Source: Sandaracinaceae bacterium (GTDB lineage Bacteria; Myxococcota_A; Polyangia; Polyangiales; JAFGIB01). Taken from it: 13,599 bases of DNA. The stretch is from assembly GCA_017881145.1 (NCBI GenBank), contig JADGRG010000242.1:1-13599 (forward strand), read 5' to 3'. Shown here piece after piece: positions 1 to 8,573 of this stretch (the first letter of the stretch is position 1; the number at the start of each line of letters is the position of its first letter). Both the position numbers and the translations under genes were made by a program. The notes under the pieces are model-generated. The model did not search any database, was not told the origin of the DNA, and saw only the letters and a program-made list of their open reading frames with translations.

Positions 1-1
1 G

Positions 2-3000
2 TTCCGGCACGGTGAGCTGGAAGAGGTGCTAGCGGCCCGGCCTACGCTCGATGTGCTGGCACAGCAGCTGGTGGCGGCGGTCGCTGCCGAGGAATGGGAC
101 GAAGAGCAGCTCTTTGCGCTGGTGCGCCGCGCCTACCCTTACCGAGACCTGACGCGCGCGGACTTCGATGCGGTGATACGCATGCTCGTCGACGGCTTTG
201 CGACCGCACGCGGGCGGCGCGGGGCGCTCTTGCACCACGACCGTGTGAACGGACGGCTGCGAGCGCGGCGCGGCGCACGGCTGACCGCACTCACCTGCGG
301 CGGAACCATCCCCGACAACGCCGACTACCGCGTTGTGCTGGCGCCGAGCGGCACGCAGATCGGCACGGTCAACGAAGACTTTGCGGTGGAGAGCATGGTC
401 GGCGATGTCTTCCAGCTCGGCACCAGCTCCTGGCGAATCCTGCGCGTCGAAGCGGGCGTGGTCCGCGTCGAAGATGCGCAAGGCACGCCGCCCTCCATCC
501 CCTTCTGGCTCGGGGAAGCACCCGCGCGCAGCCAGGCGCTCTCGGCCGGCGTCTCACGCGTTCGCGCTGAGCTCGACGCCGCGCTGGCTGCTGGCCCCGA
601 AGCGACTAACGCCTGGTTGCAGGTCGCCGAGCTCCCCGAGGCCGCTAGCGGGCAGCTCGTGGAGTACCTGGCAGCCAGCAAGGCAGCGCTCTCGGTGCTG
701 CCCACCCAGGACACGCTCGTAGCCGAGCGCTTCTTCGACGAAGCGGGCGGCATGCAACTGGTCATCCACGCTCCTTTCGGCTCGCGACAGAACCGAGCGT
801 TTGGCCTGGCACTGCGCAAGCGCTTCTGCCGCGCTTTCAACTTCGAGCTACAGGCGGCCGCCACCGAAGACGCCATCGTGCTCTCGCTCGGCCCCACCCA
901 CAGCTTTCCGCTGGCCGAGATCCGCGATTTCCTGCACGCACGCACGGTTCGCGACGTGTTGTTGCAGGCGTTGCTGGATGCGCCGATGTTCGAGACCCGC
1001 TTTCGGTGGAACAGCCTGCGCTCGCTCGCGGTCCCACGTTTCAGCGGTAGCCGCAAGACCGCACCGCAACTGCTGCGTATGCGGTCGAACGATCTCTTGG
1101 CGCTGGTCTTTCCCGACCAACAGGCTTGCCTCGAAAACATCCAAGGCGAGCGGGAGATCCCCGACCACCCGCTGGTCCGGCAGACTGTGGATGACTGCCT
1201 GCACGAGGCGATGGACATCGACGCGCTCGAGGCGTTGCTCGGGCGCCTTGCGCGTGGCGAGGCGAGCTTCGTGTTCCGCGAGCTGACGGAACCCTCGCCG
1301 CTGGCTGCGGAGGTCTTGGGCGCGCGGCCGTATGCGTTCCTCGACGATGCGCCGCTCGAAGAACGCCGCACCCAGGCCGTGCTCTCGCGGCGTTTCATGG
1401 ATGTCGCGCGCGCCCAGGAGCTCTGTGCGCTCGACGTCGAAGCCATCGCGCGGGTGAGAGCCGAGGCCTGGCCGCGCCCCGAGAACGCCGAGGAAGTGCA
1501 CGATGCGCTCGTCACCCTCGGCTACCTGACCGAAGCCGAGACCGAGCGCGACGTATTGCCAGAACACTTCGCAGCGCTCGCTGCCGCAGACCGCGCCACG
1601 CGTTTACACTTGCCGTCCGGGCGCGTGCTCGCTTGCGCGGCGGAACGCCTGCCAGAGCTACTGGCTGTGCATGAGGGCGCCGTGCTGACGCCGCCGATAG
1701 CTGCACCCGCGCGCGACCGTGAACGCAAGCCGGCGCGCGAGGATGCGCTGCGCGAGCTCTTGCAAGCCCGGGTGGATGCGCTCGGTCCGTGCGTCGCATC
1801 CAGGCTCGCGCGCGAGCTTTCGGTGAGCGAGACGGAGGCCGAGACGGCGCTGCTTTCGCTCGAAGCCAGTGGTCACGTGTTGCGTGGCCGGTTCACGCCG
1901 GGGAGCACGGTGGATGAATTTTGCGAGCGCGGGCTGCTCGCGCGCATCCATCGGCTGACCATCGAACGCTTGCGCCGTGAGATCGAGCCGGCGAGCGCAC
2001 AATGCTTCATGCGCTTTCTCTTCGCCTGGCAACACGCCGTTGTAAGCGAGCAAGTCCGAGGGCGGGAGGGACTCTACCAAGTCGTGGACCAGCTCGCCGG
2101 CTTTCCAGCCAGGCCCGAGAGCTGGGAGAGCGAGATCTTGCCGCAGCGGGTGCGCGACTACGATCCGGACCTGCTCGACGAGCTCTGCTTGTGTGGCCGA
2201 GTGCGCTGGGCGCGCGTGTCTGCGCCACCTGACGAGGGGGTTCGCGCAGGCTCGTTGCGCGCGACGCCTTTGGCGCTCTGCAGCAGCGCGAGCCTGCAAG
2301 CGTTTCGTTTCTGCCTGCGCGGCAAGGACGAGCATGCGCCCGCGCCCTCCACCCACGCCGAGCAGGTGCGTAGCTACCTCGCCGAAAACGGCGCTTCATT
2401 TCTCTCGGAGCTCCGAGCTGGCACGGGCCTCTTGCCCAGCGTGCTGGAGAACGCGCTCGGGGAGCTGGTCGGGCTTGGCCTGGTGACTTCGGATGGGTTT
2501 TCGGGCTTGCGGGCGCTGCTCATCCCGGCCCGCAAACACGGAGGGCACCCGCAGCGCCGTTCACAGGCGCGGCGCACGCAACTGACGCAAGAGAGCGCCG
2601 GCCGCTGGGCTCTGCTCAAGACGGTGCGCCTCAGCAAGGACGATGCGCTGGAGGCGATCGCGCGCACGCTGCTCGCTCGCTACGGCGTGGTGTTTCGCAA
2701 GCTGCTCCTGCGCGAGGACCTCCCGCCCTGGCGCGAGCTGGTGGGCGTCTACCGCCGGCTGGAAGCGCGCGGTGAGATCCGTGGAGGGCGCTTCGTAGAT
2801 GGTTTCTCCGGCGAGCACTTCGCGCTTCCAGAAGCCATCGCGCGCTTGCGCAGAGCCCGCAAGGAGCCCGACCTGACGCTTGCCTGCATCGCGGCAACCG
2901 ATCCGCTGAACCTTCTGGGCATCATCCTGCCGGGCGAGCGCATCGCCGCCATGCCCAAGACTCGCATCGTGTTCCGCGACGGTCTGCCTCTCGGGCTGCG

Positions 3001-3139
3001 CGAGGCCGGTCGCACACACTTGTATGCGGAGCTTGCCCCCGAGCTACGCCCGCGCGTCGCAGCCCTGCTCCAGGGACGAGCGCCGGGTGCCCGGAGCGAG
3101 CAACGGACCCATTCGGCACGCGCCCAGGCAGAGGTGTGA
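2..3139 (+). CDS. lhr: Lhr-type ATP-dependent helicase, C-terminal part (5' truncated by window edge)
   Basis: Large helicase-related protein (Lhr), a superfamily 2 helicase that unwinds RNA:DNA or DNA duplexes and is linked to DNA repair. The frame is open from base 2, so the start and the two RecA-like motor domains lie upstream of the window. About 1045 residues are visible; the whole protein would be near 1500, normal for full-length Lhr. Visible residue ~15 onward (LDVLAQQLV) begins the post-motor winged helix (about 17-70, with VRRAYPYRDL). A beta-barrel region follows (about 100-175), with DYRVVL, EDFAVES, SSWRILRVE and PFWLGEAP, all typical of Lhr. The rest is the Lhr C-terminal domain: winged-helix segments (LEASGHVLRGRF), FLFAWQHAV, the LP-RVRDYDPDLLDEL region and the closing DPLNL, PGERIAAMP and FRDGLPLG motifs. 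In E. coli this domain is reported to carry uracil-DNA glycosylase activity; whether that holds here is not shown. The next gene follows on the same strand. No frameshift is seen. Confidence 0.93.
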   Translation, partial: FRHGELEEVLAARPTLDVLAQQLVAAVAAEEWDEEQLFALVRRAYPYRDLTRADFDAVIRMLVDGFATARGRRGALLHHDRVNGRLRARRGARLTALTCGGTIPDNADYRVVLAPSGTQIGTVNEDFAVESMVGDVFQLGTSSWRILRVEAGVVRVEDAQGTPPSIPFWLGEAPARSQALSAGVSRVRAELDAALAAGPEATNAWLQVAELPEAASGQLVEYLAASKAALSVLPTQDTLVAERFFDEAGGMQLVIHAPFGSRQNRAFGLALRKRFCRAFNFELQAAATEDAIVLSLGPTHSFPLAEIRDFLHARTVRDVLLQALLDAPMFETRFRWNSLRSLAVPRFSGSRKTAPQLLRMRSNDLLALVFPDQQACLENIQGEREIPDHPLVRQTVDDCLHEAMDIDALEALLGRLARGEASFVFRELTEPSPLAAEVLGARPYAFLDDAPLEERRTQAVLSRRFMDVARAQELCALDVEAIARVRAEAWPRPENAEEVHDALVTLGYLTEAETERDVLPEHFAALAAADRATRLHLPSGRVLACAAERLPELLAVHEGAVLTPPIAAPARDRERKPAREDALRELLQARVDALGPCVASRLARELSVSETEAETALLSLEASGHVLRGRFTPGSTVDEFCERGLLARIHRLTIERLRREIEPASAQCFMRFLFAWQHAVVSEQVRGREGLYQVVDQLAGFPARPESWESEILPQRVRDYDPDLLDELCLCGRVRWARVSAPPDEGVRAGSLRATPLALCSSASLQAFRFCLRGKDEHAPAPSTHAEQVRSYLAENGASFLSELRAGTGLLPSVLENALGELVGLGLVTSDGFSGLRALLIPARKHGGHPQRRSQARRTQLTQESAGRWALLKTVRLSKDDALEAIARTLLARYGVVFRKLLLREDLPPWRELVGVYRRLEARGEIRGGRFVDGFSGEHFALPEAIARLRRARKEPDLTLACIAATDPLNLLGIILPGERIAAMPKTRIVFRDGLPLGLREAGRTHLYAELAPELRPRVAALLQGRAPGARSEQRTHSARAQAEV

Positions 3140-3196
3140 GGCGTTGTGATCCGCTCAGCGACCGCCGCCTCGGCGCACGATGGCTGCGCATCCGCG

Positions 3197-3224
3197 CCGC
3201 CGGACAGGTAATATCTTCCGGCGG
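3197..3224. promoter_or_regulatory. Perfect 8-bp inverted repeat around a TAATAT box, upstream of the mutS-like gene
   Basis: CCGCCGGA (3197-3204) and its exact reverse complement TCCGGCGG (3217-3224) flank a 12-nt spacer containing TAATAT (3209-3214), a rare AT-rich hexamer in this DNA and 5/6 to the sigma-70 -10 consensus. It could be an operator overlapping a -10 box, or an RNA hairpin ending or attenuating lhr transcription; there is no U-tract. No good -35 hexamer is seen at 16-19 bp. It ends 42 nt before the preferred start of the mutS-like gene. Confidence 0.45.
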
Positions 3225-3266
3225 TCACGACGTGGTCTCACCGCTTCGGACTCACAGCCACAGCCG

Positions 3267-5234
3267 ATGGAACCACTCGTGAACGCTGAAGACCCACACG
3301 CCAAGCCAGACATCGAAGCCCAAGGCTCGCATGCGAAAGCTGCTGTGCACACGCGCTTGCGCGATGCTTTCTTGGCCGAGGCCGCAGAGCACGAACGCAT
3401 CGCCAACCGCTATTCGCTCTTGCGCCTGATCTCATTCATCGGCGGCGTGTGCGCGTTGGGCGCTGGCTTCGTGCATCACGCGCAAGGCGAGCTGCTCTGC
3501 GGAAGCCTCTTGCTCGCCGCGTTCTTCGTGGGCGTCGTGCTGCACGCGCGTACCATCTCGCGCAAGGAAGGCGCGCTCTTGCGCCAGGAGATCCATGCCC
3601 GCCACCTACTCCGGCTCAGTGGCGAATGGGTGAAGCTCGAAAGCCGCGGCGATGGTCTTCTGCCACGCGAGCACGCCTACGCATGGGACGTCGACCTACT
3701 GGGCCGGGCGTCGCTCTTCCAACGCATCGACGTCACCCACACTCACGATGGAGAGCAAACGCTGGCTGGCTGGCTCGGCAGCGCAGCGCAGCGTGAGGTG
3801 ATCGCAGAGCGCCAGGCTGCGGTCGCCGAGCTCGCGAGCTTGCTTCCGCTGCGCCAAGAGCTGGAGGCCGCAGCGGCTGGCGGCTGGGAACGCAAGCTCG
3901 ATCCGCGAGGGGTCGACAAGCTCACGCGCTTGCCCTCGCTCTTCGCCGAAAAACCTTGGCTGCGTGCGCTCTCACTGGTCGCGCCGGTCATCACGCTGTC
4001 GAGCCTGGCCCTCGGCGCATGGGGCGTCTGGCCGAGCACGCTCTGGCTCGTGCCCGCCAGCGGCCAGGCCGTCTTGCTGGCCTGGCTAGGTGCCCGGACC
4101 AGACGCTCGTTCGACATGCTCGACGCCAAGCTGCCGGTCTTCGAGTCGTTCGAGCGCATGCTGCTGGTGCTGGAGAACGCGCGCTGGCAAAGCTCGCTGC
4201 TCAAGACATTGCAAGCGCGCGTCGCGTTCGACGGCGTGCCAGCCTCGATGCACGTGCGCCGGCTAGCACGCTGGGCGGGGCTCGCACAGCTGCGCACCAA
4301 CGTGCTCTTCCACGTGCTGATCAACAACCTGACGCTCTGGGACCTGCACGTGCTCTTCGGTCTGGAGCGTTTCGTGCGCGACGTCGGCTCGCGAGCTTCG
4401 GACTGGTTCCTCTCGCTGGGCGAGCTCGAAGCCTTGGCGTCGCTTGCAACGCTCGCCGACGGTGACACCGACGCCAGCTTTCCCGAGGTGGTGGACGCGC
4501 GCGAGCCCTTCGTCGCCGTGCAGCTAGGACACCCTTTACTCGTCCCCGAAGTGCGCGTCCGAAACGACTTGCAGCTGCGTGGACCGGGCACGGCGCTGGT
4601 CGTCACCGGCTCCAACATGGCGGGCAAGAGCACGCTCTTGCGCGCGGTCGGCCAGAACCTCGCACTAGCTCTGGCCGGCGGCCCGGTCATCGCCAAGCAT
4701 CTGCGTGTGCCGCACGTTCGCCTGCGCGCCAGCATGCGCGCGGAGGACTCGCTGGAAAGTGGTACGAGCTACTTCCATGCCGAGCTCGAGAAGCTCAAAC
4801 GCGTGATCGACGAGGCAGAGGCACAACCGCCCGTGTTCTTCCTGCTCGACGAGCTCTTGCGAGGCACCAACGCCAGAGCTCGACACATCGGCGCCAAGGC
4901 CGTGCTCTTCCATCTACTCGCGCGCAGCGGGACCGGCCTGGTCGCCACCCACGACACGGAGCTGGCAGCGCTCGGGGCCGAACAGCCCACGCGCATCGAC
5001 AACGTGCATTTCACCGACGTGATATTCGACGGCGAGATGCGCTTCGACTACAAACTACGGCCGGGGATCGTGCGCACCAGCAATGCATTGCGCCTTCTGG
5101 CCATGGCCGGCATCGACGTACCGCAAGCGGAGCGGCGTGCGGTCGAGGAGGCTGAGCCAGACGCGCCGAGCGTGAGCGCTGGCAGTGCGAGCAGCGTGCT
5201 GGGCGCGGGCAGCGCCAACAAGGAGGCGCGCTAG
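3267..5234 (+). CDS. Membrane-anchored MutS-like ATPase
   Basis: MutS-family ATPase of about 655 residues. The MutS lever/core begins at ~141 (DLLGRASLF, then GEQTLAGWL and ERQAAVAEL). The ATPase domain is C-terminal: Walker A TGSNMAGKST (Lys454), the MutS-type DSLESGTSYFHAEL segment (~494-507), Walker B FFLLDELLRGT (Asp528, Glu529) and ATHDTEL (His562), where classical MutS has ATHYHEL. The N-terminal mismatch-reading domain is absent. Instead there is a hydrophobic pair (about 53-70 and 76-95) and a second pair (about 233-253 and 256-275) within the lever region, so this is probably a membrane protein with a cytoplasmic ATPase. Proteins of this type exist in bacteria; I know of no established substrate. 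Start: ATG at 3267 is preferred because it lies downstream of the TAATAT palindrome and drops an Arg-rich leader; an in-frame ATG at 3180 (684 aa) and a GTG at 3279 are alternatives. None has a clear Shine-Dalgarno. The stop abuts the kinase start with no gap. Confidence 0.85.
   Translation: MEPLVNAEDPHAKPDIEAQGSHAKAAVHTRLRDAFLAEAAEHERIANRYSLLRLISFIGGVCALGAGFVHHAQGELLCGSLLLAAFFVGVVLHARTISRKEGALLRQEIHARHLLRLSGEWVKLESRGDGLLPREHAYAWDVDLLGRASLFQRIDVTHTHDGEQTLAGWLGSAAQREVIAERQAAVAELASLLPLRQELEAAAAGGWERKLDPRGVDKLTRLPSLFAEKPWLRALSLVAPVITLSSLALGAWGVWPSTLWLVPASGQAVLLAWLGARTRRSFDMLDAKLPVFESFERMLLVLENARWQSSLLKTLQARVAFDGVPASMHVRRLARWAGLAQLRTNVLFHVLINNLTLWDLHVLFGLERFVRDVGSRASDWFLSLGELEALASLATLADGDTDASFPEVVDAREPFVAVQLGHPLLVPEVRVRNDLQLRGPGTALVVTGSNMAGKSTLLRAVGQNLALALAGGPVIAKHLRVPHVRLRASMRAEDSLESGTSYFHAELEKLKRVIDEAEAQPPVFFLLDELLRGTNARARHIGAKAVLFHLLARSGTGLVATHDTELAALGAEQPTRIDNVHFTDVIFDGEMRFDYKLRPGIVRTSNALRLLAMAGIDVPQAERRAVEEAEPDAPSVSAGSASSVLGAGSANKEAR
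5220..5226 (+). promoter_or_regulatory. Shine-Dalgarno AAGGAGG for the kinase gene
   Basis: A near-consensus AAGGAGG lies inside the last codons of the mutS-like gene, 8 nt before the GTG at 5235. It fixes that GTG as the start of the kinase gene even though it directly follows the upstream TAG. Confidence 0.8.
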
Positions 5235-8200
5235 GTGTCCACCCAGAATCACCTCAGCAGCTTGACGCAGCTGCCTCACGTCGAGAGCGACGAGGAGCGT
5301 CGCTCGCTCTGGCGCCAGGCCATGGCCACCCTCGCGCGTGCAGCCATCGAACAACAGCCCGTGCCGCTCGAGGGCGTCGACCCAACGCTGCTCCTGGAAG
5401 CGGTGCGCGCGGCATTCAAGAGCGACCTGCTGAATGATCTAGCGTGGCTCTCGGCGCCGGCTGCTGCCGCGGCTGTCTACGAGCTGGCTGCAGCCATTCC
5501 CGTCGGCCCCGAGCGCCGTCAGCTGGGCCGCCAAGTCTTGACGCGCCTCTACGAAGGCGATGCCGAAACCTTCGTGGTGCTGGCGACCTCGCTAGCCGCC
5601 GAATCCAAGCGGACTCTGACCGGCCCGCCGATCCGCGCCCGCGTGGCGCTAGCGCTGGAGCTGCCATTCGGCAGCGGCGTTCCCTCGGATGCGCTGGCGC
5701 TCGCGCTGATCTCGCGGCCCGACTTGCGACGCGAGTGGGTGTCCGATCCCTCGATGGGTTCGCTTCCCTCGCGACGTCTAGCCGCACGCCTTTTGGAGCG
5801 TGCAGCCCGCGAGTCGGCGAGGCGCGCAGCCCAAGGCGACGCTGGCTCCTTGCGCGCGTTCCAGGAGCCAGCCGTGAAGGCTGCGTGGAAGCTCCTGCTC
5901 TACGATCGGGAATCGCTGGTCTGGCGCCACGTGGCCACGGCGCGAGGATTGCTCGCCAAGGCCGTGCCCGACTTCGCCGAAGAGATCGAAGCGCATCTCG
6001 ATCCCAAGCTAACGCCCACCGAGTGGCGCCGCGCGGCTGTGTCGCTGGCGGCAGGCATCGCTCTCGATCCGGTGGAGGGGCTGCGCCGCTGCCGCGAGGT
6101 GCTCGCCAACGAGACGCTGCGCTCGGACACGGGCCTGGTGGAGACCATGGTCTTCGGCCTGGCGCGCGCGGCCGAGGTCGAGCCGGAAGCCGCCGAAGAC
6201 CTGCTCGATCAGATCGTGCGCTTGGGTGGCATCGAAGCCGCCGAAGCCCTGGTCGAGTTGCGTCGCGAGCGCGTGGGCAGCGACTTTGGTCTGCGCGCCG
6301 CACGTTACGCGCGTGACAAGCTCAAGAAGTGGATCGCCACGCAGCGCTTCGACGACGACGGTCGCATCGAGCTCTGCGAAGTGTTGATCGAAGAGCTCTC
6401 CTCCGAATCGGAGCACAAGCCGACACTGCGCGATGGCATCGATCGCGCTCTGCGCGCCTTTGCCGAGCGCGACGCGCGGCATGCCTTCAGCGAAGCCCAG
6501 CGCGCCTTTCAAGCTGCTCTGGCCAAAGTGGTGGAGCTGGAGATGGCCAACGACGCCGACCACGCCGGTCGACGCGCCGGCTTTCGTGCCATGCGTGAGC
6601 TCGACGTGGCGCTGCTCGAGACTGCCGCGCTCTCCGATCTCTTGATGATCGGCGCCAGCGGCAAGGGCGCACCGGCCGCTGCGGCACCGCTCGGAGATCT
6701 CTTCGAACGCTTGACCAACTGGCTCTTGCGGGTCGAAGGCAAGCCCGTGCAGTCGAGCGGCGCGGTGGCCCATCTCACGCTGCGGCTGCGACGCATGCGC
6801 ACGCTCTTGCATCTGGTCGATGCCGACGGGAGCTACGGCGAGGACGTGACAGGTCAGCGGCGCGAGCGACGCATGCGCACTGCGAAGATGTTGCTGGCAC
6901 GTGCGCGCGGTGACGCGTCATCACCCCTGCGACGCATCGTGTGTGCGGCTCTGGCACGAGCGCTCGACGCCCTGATGCGCGACGACGTCTGCGAGCTCTC
7001 GGACGTGCTGGTCGGCGTCGCAGACAACGTCGTGCACGCGCACGATCTGGCCACGGTGGCCGAAGCCTCGATGATGCCGGACTTCCAGCGCTGCATCTAC
7101 GCCTATGCGGAGCTGGTGCGCGGAACCGACAAAGCCGACGCCACCGGCCGCGCGGCACGCGCAGCGATCAACGCGCTCAAGGAGCTGGCGCAGGGCTTGC
7201 CTTGGGCGAGCACACTGCGCGTGAGTGCCATGCGCGGCAACCTGCTGGCTTTGTCGCGTGAGCTCGAAGACATCGCTGCCGGCTCCTGCCTCGCCGAGCT
7301 CGCCGAGGGCCCGGGCCGCGATCACTTGGTGCGCCTGGAATCCACCGTGTTCTCGCTCTGCCAGCTCACCGTGGGCGCGCGTCGCCGGCTGCTTCCCCGC
7401 GCTCAGCGTCCAGTGCCGCTGAGCGGAACAGCCCTCGGCCTCTTGGCAATGGCCGTCGAGAAGGCACCCAAGGACGGCGGCGAGCAGATCAAGGAAGTCA
7501 TGATTTCGGTCGCTAGCACGCTGGACCAAGAGCTGCCGCTGGCGATGTCCAAAGCGGTGCAGCTCGTCCTGCGCAGACTGCAGCAGCTTCCGTCGACCAT
7601 CGTGATCGAGCGTGCCAACAGCTTCGTTCCACCTGCGCCGAAGGATGCACCGCTGCCGCCCTGGCTCACCGCTCGACGCACCATCGGCGGATTCTACGTG
7701 CTGCACGCGCTCGGCACCGGCGGTGTCGGCTCGGTGTTCGTGGTGACGCGTGTCGAGGAACGCCATCGCGACGACGCGGTGCGCTTCGCTCTCAAGGTCC
7801 CCAACTACAACGCCGAAGCTGCGCGCACCCTCTCGGAGGCCGAGTTCTTGAGCCTATTCCGTCAGGAAGCCGGCGCCCTGCTTGCGATGCCCGAGCATCC
7901 GAACCTCGCCACCTTCGTGACCTTCGACGCGGGCGCGCGGCCCAAGCCCATCCTGGTGATGGAGCTGGTCGAAGGACCCACTCTCGAACGCGTGATCGAG
8001 CGCGGCGATCTGGATGTGCCGCGAGCGCTGCGGCTGCTCGACGGCGTCGGCGCTGGCCTCGAGGGCATGCATCGCGTCGGCATCGGACACCTCGACGTCA
8101 AACCGTCCAACGTGATCCTGCGCAGCGCCGATCTCGGCTTCGCGGAGACCACCACACCGGTGCTGGTGGACTTCGGTCTAGCCGGCCGGCAAGTCCGACC

Positions 8201-8570
8201 CGGTTGCGCAACCGGGCCTTATGGTGCGCCCGAGATCTGGGGGCTCGTCCCCGACAAGTACGAGCCGCGACCGATGGGTGCAGACGTCTATGCGTTCTCC
8301 TGCCTCGCCTACGAAGTACTGACAGGCGACACTCTCTTCGATGGTCCCGGAGAGCTTGCGATCATCAACCAGCACCTCGCTCACGATGGTTATCCGGAAA
8401 AGCTGCTCTTGCTGCGCGAGAACGCGGAGCTTCTGACGCTCTGCGACCTGATCGCCAACGGCCTGCGACAGCACCCCGACGAACGCATCAGCGTGCACGA
8501 AATGCGCGAGGCCTTTCAAGAGCTCGGCCCGTCGCTGCAGCGACAGCAGTGGCCGCTGCACGCCGCGTAG
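5235..8570 (+). CDS. Large protein with a C-terminal Ser/Thr protein kinase domain
   Basis: A 1111-residue protein. The kinase fold occupies ~816-1100. Glycine loop GTGGVGSV (827-834), ATP lysine Lys854 (ALKVPN), alpha-C Glu878 (FRQEAGALL), catalytic loop HLDVKPSN (Asp954, Lys956, Asn959), DFG (979-981), APE (998-1000) and helix-F Asp1017 (ADVYAFSC) are all present, so it should be active. The HRD arginine is Leu953, making it a non-RD kinase, and the DFG-to-APE activation segment is short (about 20 residues), suggesting it may not need activation-loop phosphorylation. Residues 1-~795 are Ala/Leu/Arg/Glu-rich and look wholly helical, perhaps HEAT-like; I recognise no domain and no membrane segment. 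A Pro-rich linker (about 793-810) joins the parts. The kinase-last layout is unlike PknB-type kinases, where the kinase comes first. GTG start supported by AAGGAGG 8 nt upstream. It follows the mutS-like stop directly and precedes the transporter by 3 nt. Substrate unknown. Confidence 0.9.
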   Translation: MSTQNHLSSLTQLPHVESDEERRSLWRQAMATLARAAIEQQPVPLEGVDPTLLLEAVRAAFKSDLLNDLAWLSAPAAAAAVYELAAAIPVGPERRQLGRQVLTRLYEGDAETFVVLATSLAAESKRTLTGPPIRARVALALELPFGSGVPSDALALALISRPDLRREWVSDPSMGSLPSRRLAARLLERAARESARRAAQGDAGSLRAFQEPAVKAAWKLLLYDRESLVWRHVATARGLLAKAVPDFAEEIEAHLDPKLTPTEWRRAAVSLAAGIALDPVEGLRRCREVLANETLRSDTGLVETMVFGLARAAEVEPEAAEDLLDQIVRLGGIEAAEALVELRRERVGSDFGLRAARYARDKLKKWIATQRFDDDGRIELCEVLIEELSSESEHKPTLRDGIDRALRAFAERDARHAFSEAQRAFQAALAKVVELEMANDADHAGRRAGFRAMRELDVALLETAALSDLLMIGASGKGAPAAAAPLGDLFERLTNWLLRVEGKPVQSSGAVAHLTLRLRRMRTLLHLVDADGSYGEDVTGQRRERRMRTAKMLLARARGDASSPLRRIVCAALARALDALMRDDVCELSDVLVGVADNVVHAHDLATVAEASMMPDFQRCIYAYAELVRGTDKADATGRAARAAINALKELAQGLPWASTLRVSAMRGNLLALSRELEDIAAGSCLAELAEGPGRDHLVRLESTVFSLCQLTVGARRRLLPRAQRPVPLSGTALGLLAMAVEKAPKDGGEQIKEVMISVASTLDQELPLAMSKAVQLVLRRLQQLPSTIVIERANSFVPPAPKDAPLPPWLTARRTIGGFYVLHALGTGGVGSVFVVTRVEERHRDDAVRFALKVPNYNAEAARTLSEAEFLSLFRQEAGALLAMPEHPNLATFVTFDAGARPKPILVMELVEGPTLERVIERGDLDVPRALRLLDGVGAGLEGMHRVGIGHLDVKPSNVILRSADLGFAETTTPVLVDFGLAGRQVRPGCATGPYGAPEIWGLVPDKYEPRPMGADVYAFSCLAYEVLTGDTLFDGPGELAIINQHLAHDGYPEKLLLLRENAELLTLCDLIANGLRQHPDERISVHEMREAFQELGPSLQRQQWPLHAA

Positions 8571-8573
8571 ATC

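Noticed and set aside
325..1515. A 396-codon Ser/Arg/Ala-rich open frame on the minus strand opposite lhr
   Set aside because: The plus-strand Lhr motifs run uninterrupted through it; the antisense product is compositionally biased, as expected of a shadow frame.
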